64,000 nucleotides of DNA from Stieleria sedimenti (GCF_025060895.1 NZ_JANZKV010000037.1:1-64000), one strand, 5' to 3'. Shown: positions 17,935-26,751, counted from the first letter of the stretch. Made by a program: numbers and translations. The notes: generated by a model not told the origin, from the sequence alone.

Positions 17935-17955
17935 AGCCTGGAACTCGGAACAGAA

Positions 17956-18987
17956 TTAAAACTGTGACAGAAATCGCATGTCGCCGCTGTACAGATCACG
18001 GATGTCCTTGATCCCGTGACGACGCATGCACAATCGTTCGACGCCCAGGCCGAAGGCGAATCCCGAGACCGCTTCGGGATCGTACCCGACGGCCCGAAAG
18101 ACGTTGGGATCGACCATCCCGGCGCCACCGAATTCGATCCAGTTGCCGTCCCACAAAAAGTCGACTTCGACGCTGGGTTCGGTGAACGGAAAGAACGACG
18201 GCCGAAATCGAATCTCGACGTCGCCGCCAAGGTAGTTGGTCGCGAAGACACGCAACACGGTTTTCAAGTTAGCCATCGTCACGTGCGTGTCGACGAGCAA
18301 CCCTTCCATCTGATGGAACATCGGAAAGTGAGTCGCGTCGGGATCATCGGGACGATAGACACGGCCCAGCGAGATCACGCGAATCGGCGGCTTGCGATTG
18401 GCCATCACGCGAATCTGCACCGTGCTGGTTTGGCTCCGCAGCAACCGTGTGCCTTCGACGTTCTGTTTCTCCGACCCCATGGCCGCAGTCGCCAGATAAA
18501 AATTATCCAGCGGGTCACGTGCCGGGTGGTCTTCGGGGATGTTGAGCGCGACGAAGTTGTGGTGTGGGTCTTCGACCTCCGGACCTTCGGCGGCTTCAAA
18601 GCCCATCCGCCCCATGATCTCAGTCAGGTGGGTGATCGTTTGCGTGATCGGGTGGACGTGCCCGATCGCCGGCCGCACCCCGGGTAACGTCGGATCAAAC
18701 GTCGGGTCGGCCCCGCTCTCTCCGCCGCCGGAAATCCGTGACTGGGCTTCGGCGACCGCTTTCTCGATCGCCTGCTTGACTTGGTTCAGCCGCATCCCGG
18801 CCGACTTGCGGTCGTCGGCCGCGACGCTGCCCATTTGCTTCTGAATGTCTTTTAGTGCGCCTTTCTTTTGGCCCACGTACTTGACCCGCGCAGCCTCGAA
18901 CGCCTCCGCATCGGAAGCAGCATCAAGGGTCGCGATCGCCTCGGATTGCAGAGAATCGAGGGCGGAGAGAAAGTTTTGCAGAGACAT
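17956..18987 (-). CDS. pheS: phenylalanine-tRNA ligase alpha subunit
   Basis: This 343-aa class II synthetase subunit has an N-terminal coiled-coil arm (residues 1-90) that contacts tRNA. The catalytic core includes GHVHPITQTITHLTEIMGRM, motif 2 (VISLGRVYRPDDPDATHFPM), RFRPSFFPFTEPSVEVD and motif 3 (GFAFGLGVERLCMRRHGI). Length is normal for the family. It is the first gene of pheS-pheT on the minus strand. Confidence 0.96.
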   Translation of the reverse strand: MSLQNFLSALDSLQSEAIATLDAASDAEAFEAARVKYVGQKKGALKDIQKQMGSVAADDRKSAGMRLNQVKQAIEKAVAEAQSRISGGGESGADPTFDPTLPGVRPAIGHVHPITQTITHLTEIMGRMGFEAAEGPEVEDPHHNFVALNIPEDHPARDPLDNFYLATAAMGSEKQNVEGTRLLRSQTSTVQIRVMANRKPPIRVISLGRVYRPDDPDATHFPMFHQMEGLLVDTHVTMANLKTVLRVFATNYLGGDVEIRFRPSFFPFTEPSVEVDFLWDGNWIEFGGAGMVDPNVFRAVGYDPEAVSGFAFGLGVERLCMRRHGIKDIRDLYSGDMRFLSQF

Positions 18988-19017
18988 AGCTTGGGTGCCG
19001 CGGAAAAGGGGTCAGAC

Positions 19018-19160
19018 ACCAAAAATGCGAAGCACCCTCAGCAACCGTTGGTGTCTAGCCTTGAGGCGATTCCCGGTCGCCGCGACGCAGCGACATGGGG
19101 CGGCTAAAGCCTGCACACCAACACGCGTGCCCGTGCCCTTCGTACCTGCCCCCTTTTCCG
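19018..19160. repeat. composite dispersed repeat, copy 2
   Basis: The order is ACCAAAAATGCGAAGCACC (19018-19036), the 73-bp repeat (19039-19111, inverted relative to 106-178), and GTACCTGCCCCCTTTTCC at about 19142-19159. The flanking blocks also occur together at 13672-13706. It lies between pheS and rplT and appears non-coding. Confidence 0.65.
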
Positions 19161-19199
19161 CTCGACAAACGTAACCGTAAATTCGAATCGGGGGAGAGC

Positions 19200-19556
19200 C
19201 TACGCTGCCAACGCTTCTTTGACCTTGTCGACGACGGCCTTGAAACCGGCTTCGTCGTGAATGGCCATTTCCGACAGCGTCTTGCGATCCAATTCAATCC
19301 CGGCTTTCTTCAGCCCATGGATGAACTCGCTGTAACGCAGCCCGTGCATACGGGTCGCGGCGTTGAGACGGGTGATCCAGAGTCGACGGAAATCGCGTTT
19401 TCGCACGCGGCGATCGCGGAAAGCGTACGCGCCGCTGCGGAGCAGTGTTTCTTTGACCGAGCGGGTCAACGTTCCGCGTCCGCCGACGTAGCCCTTGGCG
19501 CGTTTAAAGAGACGTTTTTTCGATTGCCGACGGGCGGCACCTTTGGTCGCACGCAT
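19200..19556 (-). CDS. rplT: 50S ribosomal protein L20
   Basis: The 118-aa basic protein begins [20 protein letters not shown] and has the L20 core ([20 protein letters not shown], then [20 protein letters not shown]). L20 is an early 23S rRNA-binding assembly protein. ATG at 19556 fits the family length; the upstream extension is not conserved. It follows rpmI, the usual bacterial order. No infC gene precedes rpmI here. Confidence 0.96.
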   Translation of the reverse strand: MRATKGAARRQSKKRLFKRAKGYVGGRGTLTRSVKETLLRSGAYAFRDRRVRKRDFRRLWITRLNAATRMHGLRYSEFIHGLKKAGIELDRKTLSEMAIHDEAGFKAVVDKVKEALAA

Positions 19557-19648
19557 GGGTGCATTCCTTTCAGATTGTTTTGAATCAGGCCCCGACGTCA
19601 AAAAGTTGCGTCGATGTTTCGCCTATCCAAATGGTTAAAATTCGAACG

Positions 19649-19855
19649 TTAGTTGCTGTAGCCGTTGAGCGAAGCCTGGATGGATTTTTCCATGCAGGTG
19701 TCCACCGCGGTGGTCCCGCGAAGGTTTCGTCGACGTTTCTTGGTCAGGCCGTTTGCCAAGTGGCTGGTACCACTTTGGCGGTGCATCGCCTTGCCCGTCG
19801 CGGACAAGCGAAAGCGTTTTTTGATACCCTTATGGGTCTTCATCTTGTTGCCCAT
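19649..19855 (-). CDS. rpmI: 50S ribosomal protein L35
   Basis: The 68-aa protein has the L35 pattern: MKTHKGIKKRFRLSATGK near the start and HLANGLTKKRRRNLRGTTAV in the middle. It is strongly basic. ATG at 19855 is chosen, but an internal ATG four codons later would give the more usual MKTHKG start. It sits 92 bases upstream of rplT. In most bacteria infC lies just upstream, whereas here the next gene is pyrF. Confidence 0.94.
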   Translation of the reverse strand: MGNKMKTHKGIKKRFRLSATGKAMHRQSGTSHLANGLTKKRRRNLRGTTAVDTCMEKSIQASLNGYSN

Positions 19856-20002
19856 GATTCCATCATTTGCTGGGGGTCATTTTGTTTTCACGCCACTGTT
19901 GCTCACGCTGTCAGTCGACGAAGAACCGCGAAAGGTAGCAACTGACGCTCGGGTTCGGAAGAGGGTTCGAACCGCGAAAACGCCAAATTCACCTGGATTG
20001 GA

Positions 20003-20902
20003 CTACTTCACCAGATCCAATTGGGCGTTCATCTGCTCCGTCGCCGCCGCGACAGCGTCATGCCAGCGCGCATCCCCGAACTTATCGGCATATTCGGGCC
20101 GGGCATGAGCGAAAATGATGTGTCGCGAACTGTTGACAACCGCCCCCATCCCCCCCTCGTGAAACCCGACCTTCACATCGTCGGCTGCTCCGCCCTGGGC
20201 GCCGAAGCCCGGGATCAGGATCCAGCTGTGGGGCAGTGCCGCCCGCATTTCCGCCAATTCCTGCGGATACGTCGCCCCGACCACGGCCCCCAATGGCCCA
20301 TATCCCTCCGCGTTTTGACGGCTCGCATTCAACTCCGTCAACAACTCGGCCACGCATTCAAACACGGTCTGACCATCCGTTTTGCGGTTCTGCAGCAGCC
20401 CGCCGCCGGGATTGGACGTTTTCACGAGCACGAAAATCCCGGCGTCCCGCTGATCACACACATCGACAAACGGCTCAATGCTATCACGCCCCAGATAGGG
20501 GCTGACCGTCAACGAATCGCTACCCCAAGGGCTCTCGGCCCCCAGGTAGGCGTCGGCGTAGGCGGTCGCGGTGCTGCCGATGTCGTTGCGTTTGCCGTCC
20601 AAAATGACCAGCAGGTTTTTCGACCGGGCGTAGGCGACCACTTCCCCCAGGGAGATCATACCGGCCGGACCGAGCTGTTCAAAAAACGCCGCTTGCGGCT
20701 TCACGCAGGGCACGTGATCGCCGACCACATCGATGATTTCGCAGCAAAACTGGGTATACGCCGCCGCCCATTCTTCCGGCCGGTCGTTGACAACGGCATC
20801 GCGAAGCGGGGCGGGCAGTGAGGCTTTGCGGGGATCCAGTCCGACGCAGGTGACGCTGCGTGTCCGCCGAACCGCGTCGGCCAATCGAGTCGCAAAAGAC
20901 AT
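20003..20902 (-). CDS. pyrF: orotidine 5-phosphate decarboxylase, type 2
   Basis: This 299-aa enzyme converts OMP to UMP, the last step of pyrimidine synthesis. The active site is visible in LLVILDGKRNDIGSTATAYA, with the catalytic Asp-Lys-Asp set. Type 2 features are CVGLDPRK at the N-terminus, FVLVKTSNPGG and LIPGFGAQGG. ATG at 20902 gives MSFATRLADAV and normal length; the upstream extension overlaps a G-rich palindrome and is rejected. Confidence 0.94.
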   Translation of the reverse strand: MSFATRLADAVRRTRSVTCVGLDPRKASLPAPLRDAVVNDRPEEWAAAYTQFCCEIIDVVGDHVPCVKPQAAFFEQLGPAGMISLGEVVAYARSKNLLVILDGKRNDIGSTATAYADAYLGAESPWGSDSLTVSPYLGRDSIEPFVDVCDQRDAGIFVLVKTSNPGGGLLQNRKTDGQTVFECVAELLTELNASRQNAEGYGPLGAVVGATYPQELAEMRAALPHSWILIPGFGAQGGAADDVKVGFHEGGMGAVVNSSRHIIFAHARPEYADKFGDARWHDAVAAATEQMNAQLDLVK

Positions 20903-21020
20903 GGTGCTGGGGTACTCCGTGGAAAGTGCGGGGGTCGGCCAAGAGTGTGCCCCAAACTCGGCCAAAGCGAAACCGTGGTCCGGCAGCCACGCACCGCCCA
21001 CCCCACACACCTCCAGCGAC

Positions 21021-21080
21021 GAAGTCACCCTCCCGTGTGCGGGAGGGTCGAGCGAGGGGAGGGGAGGGGAGGGTGACTTC
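21021..21080. repeat. nested palindrome with G-quadruplex motif
   Basis: Perfect 14-bp outer arms, GAAGTCACCCTCCC (21021-21034) and GGGAGGGTGACTTC (21067-21080), enclose a CCCTCCC/GGGAGGG hairpin. A four-tract G run, GGGGAGGGGAGGGGAGGG, lies at 21056-21073. The element is upstream of pyrF and about 130 bases before tRNA-Pro. Its CCCTC-CCC-loop-GGG-GAGGG layout resembles the segment read through inside pglX at 47198-47238. Confidence 0.72.
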
Positions 21081-21208
21081 ACCTCAAGGACGAACCGAGG
21101 GCTTCACTTGATGCCTATGGGGTCGACCACACAAGAAAAAGTGCCCCCGCAGCAGTTCTTTCCGGACTAGAAAACAAAAACAGTCTTCGCTACGCTATCG
21201 CACCTTAG

Positions 21209-21283
21209 CGGGATGTGGCTCAGCCTGGTTAGAGCGCTGCACTGGGGGTGCAGAGGTCGCAAGTTCGAATCTTGTCATCCCGA
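21209..21283 (+). tRNA. tRNA-Pro (anticodon GGG)
   Basis: The cloverleaf folds fully. The acceptor CGGGATG (21209-21215) pairs with CATCCCG (21276-21282), with discriminator A at 21283. The D-stem is GCTC/GAGC, the anticodon stem CTGCA/TGCAG, and the anticodon GGG at 21244-21246. The T-arm is GCAAG-TTCGAAT-CTTGT with one G-T pair. CCA is not encoded. An integrase gene starts 122 bases downstream, so the 3-prime end is a probable attachment site. Confidence 0.93.
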
Positions 21284-21355
21284 CTTTTCCTAAACTTCGG
21301 TTGATACGCTACTTAGCGTAACCGGCATCGTGCCGTGCGACCCGTCTCGCAAATC

Positions 21356-21383
21356 GTTTCACGGTAGTCCCATACCGTGAAAC
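21356..21383. promoter_or_regulatory. inverted repeat upstream of integrase
   Basis: GTTTCACGGTA (21356-21366) and TACCGTGAAAC (21373-21383) form a perfect 11-bp inverted repeat with a 6-base spacer, ending 22 bases before the integrase ATG. It could be an operator, an arm-type recombinase site or an mRNA hairpin. CGTTTCACGGT (21355-21365) recurs at 41212-41222, upstream of the BREX regulator gene. Confidence 0.55.
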
Positions 21384-21405
21384 CTTTTGTAAGGGTTTCG
21401 CTTCC

Positions 21406-22605
21406 ATGGCACGTCCACGCTCCAAAATGCCGGCCTACCGGTATCACGTCTCCGGCCAAGCCGTCGTCACGCTCGCGGCCAAAGACTTCTACCTTGGCGA
21501 ATATGACTCCCCTGAGTCACGAGCCCGCTACTTCTCGCTGCTGGCCGAATACAACAGCAACGGCCAACAAGCACCCGGCCAGCCCCAACGGCAGGCCGAG
21601 ACGCCGATCACGGTTCGCTGCGTGACCGGCGAGTTTCGCGAACACATCAAGACGAAGTACGCGAACAACAAAACCGCGACCAATCGATTTCAGAACCTCT
21701 GCACGCTGCTGGAGGACGAGTACGGCGACCTGCCGGCAAAGAAGTTCGGCCCGCGGAAACTGAGCGCACTGAGGGACCTGTTTGTCGCCAGCGGAAACTG
21801 CCGGCCCTACGTCAACAGCCAGACCCGAAACATCATCCGGATCATGAAGTACGGGGTCTCGCGCGAAGTCGTTCCCCCAGAAGTGATCGTCGCCCTCGAT
21901 TCCCTGGAGCCGCTCCGCCATGGCCAGACGACGGCGCCGGAGGGCAAAAAACGCAAGCCGGTGAGCGTGGACGATGTGATCGCAACGGTGAAGTTCCTAT
22001 CTCCGACACTGCGTGCGATGGTCATCCTCCAGACCGCAACCGGCATGCGCCCGTCGGAGTTGTTTCGGATGCGTCCCTGCGATGTCGATCGATCGGGCGA
22101 CGTTTGGCTCTATCGAGTCCCAGTCCACAAGACTGCCCACCATGGAATCGAAAAGGTGATCCCGCTTCTCGGCGAAGCCCGTGAAGCCGTCTCGCCGTTT
22201 CTGCTCCGCGACGCCGAAACACCATGCTTTTCGCCGGCGGAGTCCGCCCAGTGGTTCCGCGAGCAACGCTCCGCCAACCGAACGACGCCACGGAGTTGCG
22301 GCAACGTGGCCGGCGGCAAACGCAAGGCAAACCCCAAGCGACAGCCTGGAGCACAGTACAGCAAAGACAGCTACCGCAGGGCGATCGAACGCGCCGCGGA
22401 GAAAGCGGGCGTCTCGCACTGGTTTCCGTACCAACTGCGACATTTGGCCGGCACCGTCGTTCGGGAACTGGCCGGAATCGAGAGTGCCCAGATCCTGCTC
22501 GGACACACTTCGCCGCGGACAACGGAGATTTATGCGAAAGTGCCGCTCGCCAAAGCGATCGAGGCGGCGAGGGTCGCACCACGTCTAACCGACCGAACCG
22601 CATGA
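21406..22605 (+). CDS. tyrosine recombinase/integrase
   Basis: This 399-aa site-specific recombinase has a SAM-like N-terminal core-binding domain (about residues 70-160) and a catalytic domain from about 185. Catalytic residues visible are R215 (ATGMRPSEL), R345 (PYQLRHLAGT), H367 (LLGHTSPRTT) and nucleophile Y376 (TEIYAK). The usual HxxR His is Tyr (Y342), a known variation. It lies just after tRNA-Pro and points into the island, so it probably drives island integration. AAGG in AAGGGTTTCGCTTCC may serve as ribosome site. Confidence 0.92.
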   Translation: MARPRSKMPAYRYHVSGQAVVTLAAKDFYLGEYDSPESRARYFSLLAEYNSNGQQAPGQPQRQAETPITVRCVTGEFREHIKTKYANNKTATNRFQNLCTLLEDEYGDLPAKKFGPRKLSALRDLFVASGNCRPYVNSQTRNIIRIMKYGVSREVVPPEVIVALDSLEPLRHGQTTAPEGKKRKPVSVDDVIATVKFLSPTLRAMVILQTATGMRPSELFRMRPCDVDRSGDVWLYRVPVHKTAHHGIEKVIPLLGEAREAVSPFLLRDAETPCFSPAESAQWFREQRSANRTTPRSCGNVAGGKRKANPKRQPGAQYSKDSYRRAIERAAEKAGVSHWFPYQLRHLAGTVVRELAGIESAQILLGHTSPRTTEIYAKVPLAKAIEAARVAPRLTDRTA

Positions 22606-23018
22606 AGGAAGCGCCCCCTGGGACGGTGGCGCCACCGGATCGCTCAACTCCTCATTGATTCAACTGGCGTGCAAGGCGCGATTGGTCTGCCGCTCAAATC
22701 CTGCGATTAACCATCCCGAAACACAATGAAATCGGCGTGCGGGTCGCGCCGGATGCTGTCCTTGTGCTGTCCGCCGAAACGAGGGATGCGGACGGGGCAG
22801 GGGTGTTGAGGCCGGTCAACAATCCGCGGAGCGAATGAATGCGGACGAAAGTGAGTACGTTGCATTTTGAATGCTTTGCCGCTGGCAATCCTTGGCAGGA
22901 AACGCATCGACCTAGATTGCGATGCATGGCCTCGTCCTACACCGAGTTGAATTGCAGGAGCCAAAGGGGGCCCCATTCGTCACGGATTTCTTAACCGCAA
23001 ATCGCGTCAGCGGTTTGT

Positions 23019-23036
23019 AGGTACCTAGGTTACCTC
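23019..23036. repeat. AGGTACC repeat module, copy 1
   Basis: The 18-base AGGTACCTAGGTTACCTC is identical to 26463-26480. Together with the GGGGGCCCC block 56 bases upstream it marks a diverged 74-base duplication within the island. Confidence 0.65.
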
Positions 23037-23165
23037 GCGTCCTCTCATTTTCGAAAAAAAAGCGGGGTGGTGTGTTTTGTGATTCTGCTGAGGCGAAGGG
23101 AGCAGAAATTACAAAAAAACGAAAGGCGAAATTGAAGAAACCTCGTGATTTGCCGGGCGAAAGTT

Positions 23166-23182
23166 ACTGAAGTGACTTCAGT
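23166..23182. promoter_or_regulatory. 17-bp palindrome, copy 1
   Basis: ACTGAAGTGACTTCAGT is a perfect palindrome (8-bp arms around a single G). Identical copies lie at 29051-29067 and 29094-29110, and a degenerate copy at 26546-26562. This copy is 32 bases before the ATG of a 49-codon frame. Exact conservation at separate sites suggests a protein-binding site. Confidence 0.6.
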
Positions 23183-23214
23183 GTTTCCGCGTGTTTTTGG
23201 AGCGAGGTTTCGTG

Positions 23215-23364
23215 ATGGACGAAGGAGAGGACGTGGTTGCAGTGCGTGCTGCTGAGTTTCGTCGGGTGTTTGATGGTCTTCCTGATGTGGAAGTGCCTGC
23301 TCGCGAGGTATTGGAATGGGTAGAGGATCATCCTGCGATTGGCAACCGACGAACTGCAGCCTAG
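23215..23364 (+). CDS. possible small protein (49 aa)
   Basis: The frame encodes MDEGEDVVAVRAAEFRRVF followed by an acidic stretch ending in a NRRTAA tail. Its composition (acidic, amphipathic, REVLEWVEDHPAIG) looks like protein, and GCGAGG lies about 9-14 bases upstream of the ATG. A conserved palindrome precedes it. I do not recognise a family, and it may be a fragment of a longer ancestral gene. Confidence 0.35.
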   Translation: MDEGEDVVAVRAAEFRRVFDGLPDVEVPAREVLEWVEDHPAIGNRRTAA

Positions 23365-24006
23365 GCGACTGATGCCGTCGGTGAAGTGCCGAGGTCCGGG
23401 TTTCAAGTGATCTCCTGTCCGGTCACCTTCTTTCCATCACGCCCAAAGTTAGGAAGCCGGCTGAATTTGTAGGCGAATGGCGAGCCCGTTTCCCGACACA
23501 TCGATCTGAAAGACAGCCACTCGATTCAGCGGAGCGGTTTAAATCACGAACCGGGCCGAGCTTGCCCACCATCAGCGGATGACAGTGGCCTATTCGCTGC
23601 TCCGGTCGATGAAGCCGGAGCCAACCTGCAATTCGGAAAGGTCGCAAATCCGCGTCGGTGTTTCACGCCGATGCTATTTAGCCATTGCGGTTCGAGGCGT
23701 CGGTCGCGGTCTCCACAGCACATATTTACTGACTCAGGACGGTTCGTCCTCGGTCAGAAACGCAGCTTTCTCAGACGACCAAAAGTGACCCCGACACCAT
23801 CAATCGGACTATACAATTCACTGGGCTGAATTGCGGTCACGCTGAAGTCCAGTAGATGCCGCAGCGGGCGATACAACCGAATTGCCAATCCGTTGCCGCG
23901 AATCGCCTCGGGTGTCGGACCGATACGCGCGAGACACCTTGGTTTCCCACTCTGGTTGCGAGCACGGAAGCCAAAGCAGCGCCCATGATTCAATCGATAT
24001 TCTGGT
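23365..24006. other. island spacer with duplicated 81-base segment
   Basis: This 642-base spacer holds the first copy of an 81-base repeat (23400-23480) matching 29327-29407. A minus-strand frame at 23754-24134 overlaps the end of the next gene in another register; it looks like a remnant and not an intact gene. Both this frame and the segment near 23470 read GNGLAIRL when translated on the minus strand, which suggests decayed copies of one gene. Confidence 0.45.
23400..23480 (-). repeat. 81-base island repeat, copy 1
   Basis: It is alignable without gaps to 29327-29407. Perfect blocks are GTCCGGTCACCTTCTTTCC (23417-23435) and AAAGTTAGGAA (23445-23455). On the minus strand both copies can be read as a short coding end (RLQ-PxS then stop), so the repeat may be the 3-prime end of a duplicated, decayed gene. 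Confidence 0.65.
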
Positions 24007-25572
24007 CTACAAAATAGAATCACGGTCCTTGAAGTTGTACCACTGCGCAACTTCGTGCTCGTGATGTCCAATAACTGCAGCGCCTCGGAACGGATGAGCC
24101 TCGGATCTGAAATCATGTCGCTCGATTCGATCAAGGATGCAACGAGCGACGATCTGGAAGGGGACGGACTCGAATCGGGCAGGGCAGGCGTGAACAGTGG
24201 GAAACCAGTCGAAATAGGAACGGCACTGGTCTAGAACAAACAGGTCGCAGTACATCCGGCGTTTCTTTGCAATGTACGTGACGCGGTCGCAGGACCTTGT
24301 ATTCGCAAACCAGGGTTTCCCGTAGATACCGAGAAGCGAATTCACGATGAGGTTCGGCAGCGGCGAATCGCAGGTGATCCCGGCGCCGCGATCGAACCAT
24401 GAAGTCGCGACTGCGAGTTTCATCGCATCGCTCAGTATGTCCCAGTGCCCCTCGATCACGTGGTCCAGCAAGGCGGACGCCTTGACCAAGTCTCGGAGGC
24501 TGCGTTGCTGATGGGTGAGCGGTTTCTTCAGTCGGTTCAGAACGGGGTCGTCTTTCCGCAGTTCTTCCAGAATCCTCACGAAAGAGGGGATTGGATAAGA
24601 CGACGGTGACAACAGCAGTTCGCCGGGCAGTTTTCCGCGACTTAGGTCCATCGTTGGGTCATCTGCGCGACCGCGAACCTCTTTGAATTCCTTCTCCCCC
24701 ATGAGATAGCTGCGAAACAGTGCTCCCATCGACAGTGCCCGGCAGTTCGGCACCAGGTTCATTCCAAGATCGGTGATGAATCTTGTGATGAAGTGCGAGT
24801 ACAGCGGTTCGAGGTTCTTCGCTGCAAAAGAGTGAAGGTGCCGGTACTCGTGTTGAAATTCCTGCGGGTCGAGATAGCCAGCCTCATGAACGATCCGAGG
24901 CAGATCGTTATACCGAGGTGCGAAAAACGCAGTCACCAGGTCAACGTAACGGTCCCTGGCGTCCCCATCGTCTGGAGACTCACAGAAATTCGTGATGAGC
25001 ACGCCAGGAGAATTCAGTCGCTGCCGATCCAGAATGCTGATGATCGGGTCCAGCGTGTTGGGTTTACTACCGGCGATCGGCCCACAGGCGTCGAAGTAGA
25101 TAATGTCGAACGTCTCGTTAAAGACGTCGAAGAACTCGGCCAGACTCCCTCGATGTATCTTGAGAGGTACACCAGCTTCGCTGCACGCCGCAACCGCCGT
25201 TGCGTGGTCCTCTTTCCCTGTTACTGCCCAGACGTTGTGCGGATTGACTCCCGCCTGAGTCATGACATTCAGGTCATTCAGTGGCTCTGGTCCGGAAAGA
25301 TAAAGAACACGCAGGGACTGAGACTTTTTGGTCCCGATCCTGGACGAGTGGTAGTCCAGCCACAACGCCAGCTCGGACAGCGTCTTGTCGCGGTGAGCGT
25401 CCGAGCGTGTGGCACGCTTCAATGCGGCGAGGAAGAACTCGACGGTCGGGATAAGTTCCTCTTCCCGGATCAGACCGGACCTGTGCCGGTCACTGGTCAG
25501 TGCGACGATCGCGGCCGGCAGGATTCGCTCCCGGACAGCGTTTTTCTCGGCTTGTTGATACGAAGATGGCAT
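24007..25572 (-). CDS. methyltransferase-like protein of unknown function
   Basis: This 521-aa soluble protein has a Rossmann-like block at about residues 85-200: SLRVLYLSGPEPLNDLNVMT (glycine-loop region), NPHNVWAVTGKEDHA (acidic strand 2), then FDIIYFDACGPI (strand 4). The pattern fits class I SAM-dependent methyltransferases but the GxGxG loop is not canonical. The C-terminal 300 residues match nothing I know. It is alone in the island, with long non-coding flanks. No clear ribosome site precedes the ATG. A defence or modification role is possible but unproven. Confidence 0.55.
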   Translation of the reverse strand: MPSSYQQAEKNAVRERILPAAIVALTSDRHRSGLIREEELIPTVEFFLAALKRATRSDAHRDKTLSELALWLDYHSSRIGTKKSQSLRVLYLSGPEPLNDLNVMTQAGVNPHNVWAVTGKEDHATAVAACSEAGVPLKIHRGSLAEFFDVFNETFDIIYFDACGPIAGSKPNTLDPIISILDRQRLNSPGVLITNFCESPDDGDARDRYVDLVTAFFAPRYNDLPRIVHEAGYLDPQEFQHEYRHLHSFAAKNLEPLYSHFITRFITDLGMNLVPNCRALSMGALFRSYLMGEKEFKEVRGRADDPTMDLSRGKLPGELLLSPSSYPIPSFVRILEELRKDDPVLNRLKKPLTHQQRSLRDLVKASALLDHVIEGHWDILSDAMKLAVATSWFDRGAGITCDSPLPNLIVNSLLGIYGKPWFANTRSCDRVTYIAKKRRMYCDLFVLDQCRSYFDWFPTVHACPARFESVPFQIVARCILDRIERHDFRSEAHPFRGAAVIGHHEHEVAQWYNFKDRDSIL

Positions 25573-26462
25573 GGCGCAGCAGACACATTGACGACAGACG
25601 ACAGGGACGACGGCCTCGGCACGGGCGTCGCCGACCTCGGGCCTGAGTGTGTAAACACCCTTCAGATGGCAGAGCTTGCCGGTGGCCTGGCGAAAGAGGT
25701 GACCGTGATCGACAGTTGTTCGAGCGTACCGCTACCAGCTCGCAGGAAAGCCGGCGAATCCGCGTATCCCAATCTCTGAAGCAACGTCTTGACATGCATC
25801 CTGCGACCACCAGTTCCTGCCTTGCTTGGGCTTGATTATAGCCGGATTTTCTGGAAGTTAGGAATGGCTGGTGGCCAACGCGGTTTCCTCACTGTTCGGT
25901 GGGAACGTGTCGCCCAGAATGGCGGCGATGGTGTTTCGATGAGCACCATTTGCAACTCAATAGCGCGTGTCCTGAGCGCGCAAATGGCTTCTGGCTGGCG
26001 TTCTCCTCAGCGGCGATACGCAGTTTCCGAACCTGCGTCGGATTCATCGTCCGACGCAGATTGGCGAGTATTCAAAGTGAGCGAAGTTGGACAAACTTCA
26101 GCATTCTTGGCGATCCCCGAACTGCAGGAGGTACGTGACACCGAAGCGGTTTTCGGCATTCCGCTGGCGTCACCCGCTGGCCGACGCCGTAGCGAACAAA
26201 GACCGACCCGCGAGAGAGGACACTGAGCGCGATTTGAGCGTCCCCAACGCGAATGATGTTGCATCGTTTTCGGCACTGGGTGCTCCAGCGAACCAACAGC
26301 GGCCAGATTCAAGGGCTGCAAGTAGGTCTTTCACTTGGACGCGGCGGTGCATCGATCCCGCGAAACATCCACAGTTTCGCGATGGCTTCATGGAGCGATC
26401 GATGTGAAAGGGGGCCCCAATTATCAGCGGGTTTTGACCAGCGATTCGGATTCTCGGTATGC

Positions 26463-26480
26463 AGGTACCTAGGTTACCTC
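26463..26480. repeat. AGGTACC repeat module, copy 2
   Basis: AGGTACCTAGGTTACCTC is identical to 23019-23036. AAAGGGGGCCCCA begins 56 bases upstream, the same spacing as in copy 1, and the bases between are diverged but alignable without gaps. Confidence 0.65.
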
Positions 26481-26545
26481 CTGTCTGTGTTTTTGACATT
26501 CTCAGGAACCGGAACCTCGTTTTTGCCGCGAGGCGAATGAAGTTT

Positions 26546-26562
26546 GCTGAAGTCCCTTCAGT
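26546..26562. promoter_or_regulatory. degenerate copy of 17-bp palindrome
   Basis: GCTGAAGTCCCTTCAGT differs from the perfect palindrome at three positions. It lies 83 bases after the AGGTACC block, so it belongs to the same duplicated module as the copy at 23166. Confidence 0.45.
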
Positions 26563-26751
26563 AAACTGTGAATTCCGGCCTCAGCTCGGCGGGTGCTGGC
26601 CCGCCGCAATTCCGGTGCGAGGCGAGTCGATTCCGTGATCGGAATAGCTCACCGCACCGGCACCCCCAAGTCACCCCCACTCAAACCACCTGGCTCCCTT
26701 TTTGGCTGCCAAAGTGGTCCCCTTTTTCACTGCCATCTCCAGTTCCGGCGG

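Larger units (their letters stand above)
22606..23214. other. non-coding island spacer with repeat module
   Basis: This 609-base stretch follows the integrase and has no convincing gene. It contains AAAGGGGGCCCCA (22963-22975) and AGGTACCTAGGTTACCTC (23019-23036), both repeated with identical 56-base spacing at 26407-26480. It also contains the palindrome at 23166-23182. It may hold the attachment-site core region and island promoters. Confidence 0.5.
25573..26751. other. long non-coding island spacer
   Basis: This 1179-base stretch has no convincing gene on either strand; the open frames are short and of unlikely composition. It carries the second copy of the GGGGGCCCC/AGGTACC module (26407-26480) and the degenerate palindrome at 26546-26562. 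It may be the remains of deleted genes. Confidence 0.5.

Noticed and set aside
23754-24134. 126-codon minus-strand frame overlapping the methyltransferase-like gene
   Set aside because: It overlaps a better gene in another frame and looks like a remnant; kept only as part of the spacer description.
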